Positions 52,919 through 60,884 of a DNA stretch of 64,000 nt are shown here, piece by piece. Under the pieces are notes generated by a model that did not search any database, had not been told where the DNA came from, and saw only the letters and a list, made by a program, of their open reading frames with translations. Each line of letters begins with the position of its first letter. Positions within the stretch are counted from its first letter, which is position 1. Source of the stretch: Streptomyces sedi. GTDB taxonomy: Bacteria > Actinomycetota > Actinomycetes > Streptomycetales > Streptomycetaceae. The stretch lies in NCBI RefSeq assembly GCF_006335015.1, contig NZ_VDGT01000006.1:124001-188000 (forward strand), in the 5' to 3' direction. Both the position numbers and the translations under genes were made by a program.

Positions 52919-53353
52919 ATGTCCGAGACCCCCGAGCAGCACCCCGCGACCGGCACGGCGAAGACGGCGGTGCGCACCGAGGACGCGCCGGCGCCGGCGT
53001 GGAACTTCTCGCAGGGCCTGCGGAAGGGCCCGCTGCTCCAGGTCTCGGGCCAGGGCCCGCAGGACCCGGCGACCGGTGCCTACGTGCACGAGGGCGACGT
53101 CCACGCCCAGACCGCGCGCACCTTGGAGAACGTGCGCGCGGTCCTCGCGGCGGGCGGCGCGGGCGTGGAGGACGTGCTGATGTTCCGCGTCTACCTCACC
53201 CGCCGGGAGGACTTCGCCGCGATGAACGAGGCGTACGGCGCCTTCGTCCGCGCGCACTGCCCCAGCGGGGTGCTGCCCTGCCGCACCACCGTCTTCGTCG
53301 AACTCCCGCGCCCCGAGATGCTGGTGGAGATCGACGCGCTGGCCGCCGTCTGA
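52919..53353 (+). CDS. RidA-family enamine/imine deaminase
   Basis: 144 residues. The chorismate-mutase-like RidA fold shows QVSGQGPQDPATGAYVHEGDVHAQTARTLENVRAVLAAGGAGVEDVLMFRVYLTRREDFAAMNEAY and CRTTVFVELPRPEMLVEIDALA; the arginine in CRTTV binds the carboxylate of the imino acid. RidA enzymes hydrolyse reactive 2-aminoacrylate-like imines formed by PLP enzymes and amino-acid oxidases. The pairing with D-aminoacylase suggests a role in D-amino-acid breakdown. The N-terminal 18 residues are variable and disordered. Confidence 0.9.
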   Translation: MSETPEQHPATGTAKTAVRTEDAPAPAWNFSQGLRKGPLLQVSGQGPQDPATGAYVHEGDVHAQTARTLENVRAVLAAGGAGVEDVLMFRVYLTRREDFAAMNEAYGAFVRAHCPSGVLPCRTTVFVELPRPEMLVEIDALAAV

Positions 53354-53366
53354 GCGCGGCGACGCA

Positions 53367-53381
53367 CTGACGGGGCGTCAG
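53367..53381. terminator. short hairpin between ridA and the second LacI regulator
   Basis: CTGACG (53367-53372) and CGTCAG (53376-53381) pair around GGG and overlap the stop codon of the minus-strand regulator. It is a weak terminator candidate. Confidence 0.35.
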
Positions 53382-54412
53382 CCGGGCGCCGCCGCCGTCG
53401 AGCCGCGCACCACCAGCTCGGGTTGGAAGACGAACTCGGTGTGCCGCACCGGGTTCCCCTGGACCTCCTCCAGCAGGGCGTGGACGGCGGCGCTGGCCAT
53501 GGCGGCGACGGGCTGGCGCACCGTGGTCAGCGGCGGGTCGGTGAACGCGATCAGCTGCGAGTCGTCGAAGCCGATCACCGACACGTCGCCCGGCACGGTC
53601 AGCCCGCGCTGCCGCACCGCGCGGACCGCGCCCAGCGCCATCATGTCGCTGCCGCAGACCAGCCCGGTGCAGCCGGCGTCCAGCAGCGCGGCGGTGGCGG
53701 CCTGCCCGCCCTCCACGCTGAAGAGGGTGTGGCGCACCACGCCCTCCACCGGCCGCGCGCCGTCCTCGGCGACGGCCGCCTCGAACCCGCTGACCTTGCG
53801 CCGCACCGGGACGAACCGGTCGGGGCCGACGGCCAGACCGATCCTGCGGTGCCCCAGCTGGCGCAGGTGCGCCACCGCCATCCGGCTGGCCGCCGCGTCG
53901 TCGGGCGAGACGAACGGGGCGCCGATCCGCTCGTTGAAGCCGTTGATCAGCACGAACGGCACGCCCCTGCCCGCCAGCCTGGTGTAGCGGGCGGGGTCGG
54001 CCGAGGTGTCGGCGTGCAGCCCCGACATGAAGACGATGCCGGTGACGCCGCGCTCCACGAGCTGCTCCACCAGCTCGTCCTCGGTGGCGCCGCCCGGCGT
54101 CTGGGTGCACAGCACGGGCGTGTAGCCGTAGCCGGCCAGCGCCTGCTCGATGACCTGGGCGAACGCGGGGAAGATCGGGTTGGTCAACTCCGGGATGACC
54201 AGCCCGACCAGCCCCGCGCTGCGTTGCCGCAGCCGCACCGGACGCTCGTAGCCAAGGATGTCCAGCGCGGCCAGCACCCGCTGCCTGGTGGCCGCCGCCA
54301 CGCCTGACTTGCCGTTGAGCACCCGGCTGACGGTGGCCTCGCTGACGCGGGCCTGCTGCGCGATGTCGGCGAGCCTGGCCGGCTGGGGAAGGGCGGGTCC
54401 CCGCTGGCTCAC
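53378..54412 (-). CDS. LacI-family regulator, MalR paralogue (last gene of the mal operon)
   Basis: 344 residues from the GTG at 54412, which overlaps the aglA stop as GTGA and so is translationally coupled. The helix-turn-helix is ARLADIAQQARVSEATVSRVLNGKSGVAAATRQRVLAALDILGYERP, and the periplasmic-binding-protein-like effector domain follows. It is strikingly similar along its whole length to the regulator at 59707 (shared PELxNPIFPAFAQVI, YTPVLxTQTPGG, GLHADTSAD, GFDDSxLIAFTDPPLTT, FVFxPELVVRGSTAAAP). The two are clear paralogues. It is probably a second maltodextrin-responsive repressor, made together with the operon it may control. Confidence 0.92.
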   Translation of the reverse strand: MSQRGPALPQPARLADIAQQARVSEATVSRVLNGKSGVAAATRQRVLAALDILGYERPVRLRQRSAGLVGLVIPELTNPIFPAFAQVIEQALAGYGYTPVLCTQTPGGATEDELVEQLVERGVTGIVFMSGLHADTSADPARYTRLAGRGVPFVLINGFNERIGAPFVSPDDAAASRMAVAHLRQLGHRRIGLAVGPDRFVPVRRKVSGFEAAVAEDGARPVEGVVRHTLFSVEGGQAATAALLDAGCTGLVCGSDMMALGAVRAVRQRGLTVPGDVSVIGFDDSQLIAFTDPPLTTVRQPVAAMASAAVHALLEEVQGNPVRHTEFVFQPELVVRGSTAAAPG

Positions 54413-56094
54413 TCCCGCCACCAGGCGGTGGTGTCCGCCGGCAGCGGCCCTTCCGCCCGGCAGGGCCCGCTCGCGAGCAGCAGCCGCGCGCCGGCGCACG
54501 CGCCGGGCAACGCGACCGGCGCCTCGGTGGTGTTGGCCACCACGAGGACCGCGCGGCCCTCGGCGTCGGTGCGGCGGAACGCCAGCACGCCCTCCTCCGC
54601 CGGCAGCCACTCCACGCCGTCGCCCGCGCCCAGCGCCGGCTGCTCCCGGCGCGTCGCGAGCGCCGCGCGGTACAGCTCCAGCGTGGAGTCGGGGTCACCG
54701 CTCTGCGCGGCGACGGACAGCTCGCCCCAGCCGGCCGGCTGCGGCAGCCAGCCGGCCGCGCCGCCGAAGCCGAACGACTCGCCTTCCCTGGTCCACGGCA
54801 TCGGCACCCGGCAGCCGTCGCGCAGCCCGTCCTGCCCCTCCTGCCCGTCGCCGCCGCTGCCGCGCCGGAAGAACGCCGGGTCCTGGCGCACCTCGTCCGG
54901 CAGGTCGGTGACCTCCGGGAGGCCCAGCTCCTCGCCCTGGTAGACGTAGGCGGAGCCGGGCAGGCCCAGCATCAGCAGCGTCGCCGCCCGCGCCCGCGCC
55001 AGGCCGCCGCCGAGCCGGGTGCGGTGGCGGACCACGTCGTGGTTGGAGAGCACCCAGGTCGTCGGCGCGCCGACCGGGCGCATCGAGTCGAGCGAGGAGT
55101 CGATGACCCGCCGCAGCTCGGCGGCGTTCCACCGGGTGTTGAGGTAGTGGAAGTTGAACGCCTGGTGCAGCTCGTCGGGGCGCACGTACAGCGCGGTCCT
55201 GCTCTCGTGCGGCGTCCACGCCTCGGCCACGCCGATCCGGTGGCCCGGGTACTCGTCGAGGATCTGCCGCCAGGCGCGGTAGATCTCGTGGACCCCGTCC
55301 TGGTCGAAGAACGGCAGCACCTGGGTGCCGAGCATCCGCAGCTGGCCGGCGTGGCCCATGTCGGGCAGCCCGGCGGCCTTCACCAGGCCGTGGGCCACGT
55401 CGATGCGGAAGCCGTCCACGCCCATGTCGAGCCAGAACCGCAGCACGGAGCGGAACTCGTCCCGCACGGCCCGGTTCTCCCAGTTGAAGTCGGGCTGCTC
55501 GGGCGCGAAGAGGTGCAGGTACCACTCGCCGTCCGGCTCCGGCAGCCGCGTCCAGGCGGGGCCGCCGAAGATGGACTCCCAGTCGTTGGGCGGCAGTTCG
55601 CCGTCCGAGCCGCGTCCGGGGCGGAAGTGGTAGCGGTCCCGCAGCGGTGAGCCGGGGCCCTCGCGCAGCGCGCGGCGGAACCACTCGTGGCGGTCCGACG
55701 AGTGGTTGGGCACGAGGTCGACGATGACGCGCAGGCCCAGGTCGTGGGCGTCGCGGATCAGCGCGTCGGCGTCGTGCAGGTCGCCGAACATGGGGTCGAT
55801 GGCCCGGTAGTCGGCGACGTCGTAGCCGGCGTCGGCCTGGGGTGAGGCGTAGAACGGGCTGAGCCAGACGGCGTCGACGCCGAGCTGCGCCAGATAGGGC
55901 AGCCGGGCCCTGACGCCGGCCAGGTCGCCCATGCCGTCGCCGTTTCCGTCGGCGAAGGAACGCGGGTACACCTGGTAGATCACGGCGTCCCGCCACCACT
56001 CCGGCGGGCGGGGCGCCTCCGAGGGCGCGGCTTCGGGGCGGGGGGCGCCGGCTTCGCTGGTCGGCCGGGTGCGGTCAGCGAGGTGCTGGGTCAT
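54409..56094 (-). CDS. aglA: alpha-glucosidase, GH13 family
   Basis: 561 residues. A GH13 oligo-1,6/alpha-1,4-glucosidase-type enzyme. The barrel starts WWRDAVIYQVYPRSFADGNGDGMGDLAGV; conserved regions are DLVPNHSSDRHEWF, the nucleophile Asp in GFRIDVAHGLVK, the acid/base Glu in RIGVAEAW, and the transition-state Asp in VLSNHDVVRH. There is no signal peptide, so it acts on imported maltodextrin in the cytoplasm, consistent with its place after malEFG. It lies 73 bases after malG and its stop overlaps the start of the LacI paralogue. Confidence 0.95.
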   Translation of the reverse strand: MTQHLADRTRPTSEAGAPRPEAAPSEAPRPPEWWRDAVIYQVYPRSFADGNGDGMGDLAGVRARLPYLAQLGVDAVWLSPFYASPQADAGYDVADYRAIDPMFGDLHDADALIRDAHDLGLRVIVDLVPNHSSDRHEWFRRALREGPGSPLRDRYHFRPGRGSDGELPPNDWESIFGGPAWTRLPEPDGEWYLHLFAPEQPDFNWENRAVRDEFRSVLRFWLDMGVDGFRIDVAHGLVKAAGLPDMGHAGQLRMLGTQVLPFFDQDGVHEIYRAWRQILDEYPGHRIGVAEAWTPHESRTALYVRPDELHQAFNFHYLNTRWNAAELRRVIDSSLDSMRPVGAPTTWVLSNHDVVRHRTRLGGGLARARAATLLMLGLPGSAYVYQGEELGLPEVTDLPDEVRQDPAFFRRGSGGDGQEGQDGLRDGCRVPMPWTREGESFGFGGAAGWLPQPAGWGELSVAAQSGDPDSTLELYRAALATRREQPALGAGDGVEWLPAEEGVLAFRRTDAEGRAVLVVANTTEAPVALPGACAGARLLLASGPCRAEGPLPADTTAWWRE

Positions 56095-56167
56095 GACATC
56101 CCTGGTTTCGGACGGGAGACGGGAGAGGGGCGGCGTGGGGGGCTGGGCTTGGTCGGTCCCGTTGCTT

Positions 56168-57091
56168 TCAGGACTTGGTGGCGCCGGCGGTCAGTCCGGA
56201 CTGGAGATGTCGTTGGGCGTAGCCGAAGACCAGCGTCGCCGGCACGGCGATCAGAACGGCGGCGGCGGTCATCAGGTGCCAGTCCTGGGTGTGCTGGTTG
56301 ACGAAGGTCTGGAGGCCGCCGGCGAGGGTGAGGTTGTCCTCGCCGGTCATGAAGGCGGTCGCGTAGGCCACCTCGGCCCAGGCCGTGACGAAGGTGTAGA
56401 AGCCGGTGACGGCCAGCCCGGGCTTGGCCAGCGGCATGATGAGCCGCCAGAAGGTGCCGAACGGGTTGAGCCCGTCGACCCGGCCCGACTCGTCGATGGA
56501 GACGGGGATGGTGTCGAAGAAGCCCTTCATCATCCAGGCGCAGAACGGCACCGCGATGGTGAGGTAGGTGACGATCAGCGCGACCGGCTGGTTGAGCAGG
56601 CCGTAGCGCGACATCAGGTTGTACAGCGGCACGATCAGCACCGCCATGGGGAACATCTGGGTGATCAGCAGCGTCCACATCAGCGGGCGCATCCCGGGGA
56701 ACCGGAAGCGGCTGAGGGCGTAGCCGGTCGTCGAGGAGATCAGCACGCCGATCACGGTGGTGACCAGCACGATCAGCACGGAGTTCCCGAACCAGGTCAG
56801 GAACGCGGTGTCGTTGACGACGTGGTCGTAGTTGTCGAGCGTGAAGTCGGCGACCAGCGAGAGCGAGAAGGTCTCGCTCTTCGGCTTGAACGAGGTCACC
56901 AGCAGCCACAGCGGCGGGAGGAGCGCGATGAACGCCGCCGCGAGCAGCGTGAGGTGGAGCCCGAACGAGGCCAGCGGTCCGCGCTCGCCGCGCCGCCGCA
57001 CCCGCCGGCGGGGGGACGGCGCGCCGGGGCGCGTGGGGCCGGGGACCGGCAGCGGCTCGGTCCCGTCGACGCGGGTGGTTCCGGTCGCCAT
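56168..57091 (-). CDS. malG: maltose/maltodextrin ABC transporter permease MalG
   Basis: 307 residues from the ATG at 57091, two bases after the malF stop, with the ribosome site GAGGTG inside malF. Six membrane helices are visible. The cytoplasmic EAA-type loop that contacts the ATPase is IDESGRVDGLNPFGTFWRLIMPLAKPG. The N-terminal 40 residues are a Pro/Arg-rich extension. It forms the membrane channel with MalF. No ATPase gene is present in the operon, so a shared MsiK-type ATPase from elsewhere in the chromosome is expected, as known for Streptomyces sugar importers. Confidence 0.95.
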   Translation of the reverse strand: MATGTTRVDGTEPLPVPGPTRPGAPSPRRRVRRRGERGPLASFGLHLTLLAAAFIALLPPLWLLVTSFKPKSETFSLSLVADFTLDNYDHVVNDTAFLTWFGNSVLIVLVTTVIGVLISSTTGYALSRFRFPGMRPLMWTLLITQMFPMAVLIVPLYNLMSRYGLLNQPVALIVTYLTIAVPFCAWMMKGFFDTIPVSIDESGRVDGLNPFGTFWRLIMPLAKPGLAVTGFYTFVTAWAEVAYATAFMTGEDNLTLAGGLQTFVNQHTQDWHLMTAAAVLIAVPATLVFGYAQRHLQSGLTAGATKS

Positions 57092-57093
57092 GG

Positions 57094-58128
57094 TCACCAC
57101 ACCTCTCCCTGTCGGCGCAGCGCCCTGCGGTAGGCGATGGCGAACAGCACGAGCAGCAGCAGGATCAGCACGCCCCAGGTCGCCGAGCCGGCGAAGTCGC
57201 GGGGGCTGTTGACGAAGGCCAGCCGGAACGCCTCGGTGACCAGGATGTCGGTGGAGCCGGCCGGGCCTCCCCTGGTGAGCAGGAAGATCACCGGGAACAT
57301 GTTGAACGTCCAGATGGTGGAGAGCAGCACCACCGTCATGCTGACCGAACGCACCCCGGGCAGCGTGATGTTGACGAAGCGCTGCCAGGCGTTGGCACCG
57401 TCCATCTCGGCCGCCTCGTACTGCTCGGCGGGGATGGACTGGAGCGCGCCCAGCATGGCGATCAGCATGAAGGGGACGCCGAGCCAGACGTTGACCGCGA
57501 TCACGGAGACCTTGGCCCAGGTCGGGTCGGAGAGCCAGGCGATCCCCTCGACGCCGCCGGAGTCGAGGACGCCGTTGAGGATGCCGTTGCGCTCGTTGAA
57601 GAGCATCCGCCAGGCGAAGATCGACACGAAGGCCGGGATGGCCCAGGGCAGGATCAGTGCCATCCGGTAGAGGGTGCGGCCCCGGAAGACGCGGTTGAGC
57701 ATGTTGGCCAGGCCGAGGCCGACGAGGAACGTGATGCCGACGCAGGCCACCGTCCACAGCACGGTCCAGCCGAGCCGGTCCCAGAAGACGTCGTCGGTGA
57801 GGACGTCGCGGTAGTTCTCCAGGCCGACGAAGTCGTAGGTGGCCTCGATGGTGTTGACGCCGATGGTGCGCTCGACGTTGGCCTCGTCGGCGTCGGTCAG
57901 CGACAGGTAGACGCCGCGGACCAGGGGGTAGCCGATGATCACGGTGATGACCGCGACGACGGGCGTGATCATCGCCCAGGCGTACCAGTAGTCGGCGAGC
58001 CGCTGCCGCAGCGAGCGGCCTGTGCGGCGGGGGCCCGGCCGCCCGTCCCCGGCGTCGGCCGGGGTCGGGGGCGCGGTGGCGGTCCCGCCGCCGGGGGTGG
58101 TGTCGACGGGGTGAGTCGCGTCGGCCAT
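57094..58128 (-). CDS. malF: maltose/maltodextrin ABC transporter permease MalF
   Basis: 344 residues from the ATG at 58128, with GGAGGG upstream. After a disordered 40-residue N-terminus come six membrane helices and the EAA-type motif YEAAEMDGANAWQRFVNITLPGVRSV for contact with the ATPase. TRGGPAGSTDILVTEAFRLAF is a typical periplasmic/extracytoplasmic loop of this permease class. It lies 32 bases after malE and is coupled to malG. Confidence 0.95.
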   Translation of the reverse strand: MADATHPVDTTPGGGTATAPPTPADAGDGRPGPRRTGRSLRQRLADYWYAWAMITPVVAVITVIIGYPLVRGVYLSLTDADEANVERTIGVNTIEATYDFVGLENYRDVLTDDVFWDRLGWTVLWTVACVGITFLVGLGLANMLNRVFRGRTLYRMALILPWAIPAFVSIFAWRMLFNERNGILNGVLDSGGVEGIAWLSDPTWAKVSVIAVNVWLGVPFMLIAMLGALQSIPAEQYEAAEMDGANAWQRFVNITLPGVRSVSMTVVLLSTIWTFNMFPVIFLLTRGGPAGSTDILVTEAFRLAFVNSPRDFAGSATWGVLILLLLVLFAIAYRRALRRQGEVW

Positions 58129-58160
58129 GTCTCGTGCCCTCCGTCCCGTGGGGCCCGTGC

Positions 58161-59411
58161 TCACTGCCAGTCTTCGAGCAGGTCGCGGTAGGCGTCGCCG
58201 GTGTCCCGCGCGGCCTGCTCCGGGGAGGCGGAGCCGGTGAGCATGGCCTCGACGGAGGTGCGCAGCGGGTCGAAGAGCGACTGCGCCTGGGGGATCCAGG
58301 GGCGCTCGTGGGCGACGTCCACGGCGGGCTTGAAGAACCGCACCATCTCGTCGCCCTCGACCGTCGGCTCCGCGTAGACGGACTCGCGGGTGGGCAGGAG
58401 GCTCAGCTCCTCGGTGACGCGGGTCTGGGTCTCGGCGGAGCTCATGTGCCTGACGAACTCGTAGGAGGCGTCGAGGTCGGGGCTGCCGGCGTAGACGCCG
58501 TAGTTCCAGCCGCCGAGCGGGGAGCCCTGCCGGGCGTCGCCGCCGGGGACGGGGGCCACGCCCAGGTCGTCGCCGAGGGCGGCCTGCGCGTCGGCGATGG
58601 CCCAGGGGCCGTTGATCATCATGGCGAGGGAGCCGTCGGCGAAGCCCGACATCATGTTCTCCCAGCCGTCGCTGGTGTCGGTGATCGCGACCCCGGACTC
58701 GACCAGGTCGTTCATCTGCTCGAAGGCGGCCACGCCGGCCTCGTCGTCGATGGTGACCCGCTGGTCCTCGGCGTCCACCAGGTCGCCGCCCTCGCCGTAG
58801 AGGAACGGCAGGAACCAGTAGGGGTCGTCGCCGCGCACGTAGAGCGGGGTGGTGCCGATCTCCTCGAAGGCGTCGGCGTCCTCGCGGATCTGGTCGAGGG
58901 TCTCGGGCACCTCGACGCCGGCCTCCTCCAGCAGCGCCTTGTTGTAGAAGAGCGCGAGGGTGTCGGTGACCTGCGGGACGGCGTAGGTCTGGCCGTCGTA
59001 CTGGGTGCTCGCCCAGGGCTCGGCCAGGAAGTCCTCCTGGTCCTGGAGGGCGGGGGTGTCGTCCAGCGGGGCGAGGTAGGAGAGGCTTGCGAAGTCCGCG
59101 ACCCAGGCGACCTCGGTGCGCATCACGTCGGGGGCCTCGTTGGCGCCGGCGGCGTTCTTGAAGCGGTTCTGCGCGTCGTCGAAGCCGACGTTGACGTACT
59201 CGACGGTGACGCCCGGGTGCAGGTCCTCGAACTCCTTGGCGACGGCCTCGAAGACCGCGGCCTCGGTCTCGTTGGAGGTGTCCCAGTAGGTGACGGTCCC
59301 GGACAGCTCGCCGTCCGCCCCGCCGCCGTTCCCGCCGTCGTCCCCGCCGCAAGCTGTTGCCGCAACAGCCAGTGCTGCCAGCACGGCCGTGGTCCCTATG
59401 CTGCGCCGCAT
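58161..59411 (-). CDS. malE: maltose/maltodextrin-binding lipoprotein MalE
   Basis: 416 residues from the ATG at 59411, with GAAGGAG upstream. A lipoprotein signal peptide ends in ATAC, so the protein is lipid-anchored outside the membrane. The extracellular-solute-binding family-1 fold is evident: LSGTVTYWDTSN, FEDLHPGVTVEYVNVGF, YAVPQVTDTLALFYNK, GWENMMSGFADGSLAMMINGPWAI. It captures maltodextrins and delivers them to MalFG. A perfect 17-bp palindrome lies within its early codons (59353-59369) and may be an operator. Confidence 0.95.
   Translation of the reverse strand: MRRSIGTTAVLAALAVAATACGGDDGGNGGGADGELSGTVTYWDTSNETEAAVFEAVAKEFEDLHPGVTVEYVNVGFDDAQNRFKNAAGANEAPDVMRTEVAWVADFASLSYLAPLDDTPALQDQEDFLAEPWASTQYDGQTYAVPQVTDTLALFYNKALLEEAGVEVPETLDQIREDADAFEEIGTTPLYVRGDDPYWFLPFLYGEGGDLVDAEDQRVTIDDEAGVAAFEQMNDLVESGVAITDTSDGWENMMSGFADGSLAMMINGPWAIADAQAALGDDLGVAPVPGGDARQGSPLGGWNYGVYAGSPDLDASYEFVRHMSSAETQTRVTEELSLLPTRESVYAEPTVEGDEMVRFFKPAVDVAHERPWIPQAQSLFDPLRTSVEAMLTGSASPEQAARDTGDAYRDLLEDWQ
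59353..59369. promoter_or_regulatory. 17-bp palindrome inside malE, sharing the TTGCCGCAA core with the promoter site
   Basis: GCTGTTGCCGCAACAGC is perfectly symmetric about 59361. Its core TTGCCGCAA recurs at 59528-59536 in the malE/malR intergenic region, 171 bp away centre to centre. Confidence 0.5.
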
Positions 59412-59525
59412 GTGAACTCCTTCAACCGTTCGCCCGATATGGGGCGGTATGACCACCCTATGCGCCGCGCCACTGCGGCGCCGGGCCGAGCAGGAACGTA
59501 ACAGTGGCGCCAGACTTTGGAAAGA

Positions 59526-59549
59526 CCTTGCCGCAACTTTCTGCAAAAG
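59526..59549. promoter_or_regulatory. MalR operator candidate in the malE/malR intergenic region
   Basis: TTGCCGCAA (59528-59536) is a 4+1+4 palindrome followed at once by ACTTT-CTGCA-AAAGT, a second symmetric element, in a stretch much richer in A/T than its surroundings. TTGC/GCAA half-sites suit the CTTGCA-like words reported for Streptomyces MalR. Confidence 0.5.
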
Positions 59550-59706
59550 TGCGCTGGACAAGTCTTTTCCCACCACGGAGCGCACATGCGACCGCCGGGC
59601 GGTCGAAACCGATCCGGAACGCTTCGCGCTGTTTCCGTCCGGAACCGCGGGGGTCGCCAGGGGCGCGAATAGGCGCTGTCAGCGGTGGGCGGTAGGGTCG
59701 CGAACT

Positions 59707-60729
59707 GTGACCGCGCGGCTAGCCGACATCGCAGCCCAGGCGGGGGTCAGTGAGGCGACCGTCAGCCGGGTGTTGAACGGCAAGCCGGGTGTCGCCTCGG
59801 CCACCCGCGAGTCCGTCCTTGCCGCCCTCGACCTGCTCGGGTACGAACGCCCCGCCCGGCTGGCCAAGCGCAGCGCCGGCCTCGTCGGGTTGATCACCCC
59901 CGAGCTGGAGAACCCGATCTTCCCCGCCTTCGCGCAGGTCATCTGCCAGGCACTGACCCGTCAGGGCTACACCCCGGTGCTGGCCACCCAGACCCCGGGC
60001 GGCTCCACCGAGGACGAGCTGACGGGGATGCTGGTGGAGCGCGGCGTCTCCGGGATCATCTTCGTCTCCGGGCTGCACGCCGACACCTCGGCCGACATGG
60101 AGCGCTACGACCGGCTCCGCGCCAGCGGCGTCCCCTTCGTGCTGATCAACGGCTACGCGCCGAGCGTGCGCGCCCCCTTCGTGTCGCCGGACGACCGGGC
60201 GGCGATGCGGCTGGCGGTGACCCATCTGGCCTCCCTCGGCCACCGGCAGATCGGGTTGGCGCTGGGGCCGACCCGATTCGTTCCGGTCCAGCGGAAGATG
60301 ACCGGATTCGTCGAGGGGATGACCGCCGAGTTGGGGCTGGCCGCCGAGCGGGCCGAGGAGTTGATCGAGCACTCGCTCTTCACCCTGGAGGGCGGGCAGG
60401 CCGCGGCCTCCGCCCTGCTGGACCGGGGGTGCACGGCGGTCATCTGCGCCAGCGACATGATGGCCCTGGGCGCGATCCGCGCGGCCCGCCAGCGCGGGCT
60501 GGCCGTTCCCACCGACTGCTCCGTGATCGGCTTCGACGACTCGCCGCTGATCGCGTTCACCGACCCGCCGTTGACCACCATCCGGCAGCCGGTGCCGGCG
60601 ATGGGGCAGGCCGCCGTGCGGGCGCTGCTGGAGGAGCTGGGCGGCACGCCGGCGCCTCCCAGCGAGTTCGTCTTCCTTCCCGAGCTGGTGGTGCGCGGCT
60701 CCACGGCCGCCGCGCCCGCCCGCGGCTGA
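59707..60729 (+). CDS. malR: LacI-family maltose-operon regulator MalR
   Basis: 340 residues from GTG 59707 (TARLADIAAQAGVSEATVSRVLNGKPGVASATRESVLAALDLLGYERP, the DNA-binding domain with hinge). The effector domain is of the ribose-binding-protein fold. It is encoded divergently from malE, the standard place of malR in Streptomyces, and should repress malEFG-aglA until a maltodextrin inducer binds. TAGGGT (59693-59698) lies eight bases before the GTG and no ribosome site is visible, so the message is probably leaderless. A close paralogue is the last gene of the operon it faces. Confidence 0.93.
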   Translation: MTARLADIAAQAGVSEATVSRVLNGKPGVASATRESVLAALDLLGYERPARLAKRSAGLVGLITPELENPIFPAFAQVICQALTRQGYTPVLATQTPGGSTEDELTGMLVERGVSGIIFVSGLHADTSADMERYDRLRASGVPFVLINGYAPSVRAPFVSPDDRAAMRLAVTHLASLGHRQIGLALGPTRFVPVQRKMTGFVEGMTAELGLAAERAEELIEHSLFTLEGGQAAASALLDRGCTAVICASDMMALGAIRAARQRGLAVPTDCSVIGFDDSPLIAFTDPPLTTIRQPVPAMGQAAVRALLEELGGTPAPPSEFVFLPELVVRGSTAAAPARG

Positions 60730-60769
60730 GCGCCCGCGCACGCCCCCTCACGCCCTCCCCCTCCGGGCT

Positions 60770-60789
60770 CTCCCGGAGGCGTTCCCCGG
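60770..60789 (+). terminator. 8-bp hairpin after malR
   Basis: CCTCCGGG (60770-60777) and CCCGGAGG (60782-60789) pair perfectly with a 4-base loop, 40 bases past the malR stop. Confidence 0.6.
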
Positions 60790-60884
60790 GGGCGCCATCC
60801 CCCGGACGACGGAGGCGCACCGGGCCGAAGACCAGACCGGAGGATGATCGGGCGGACGCCATCGCTCTGGCAGACTAGTGGCCC

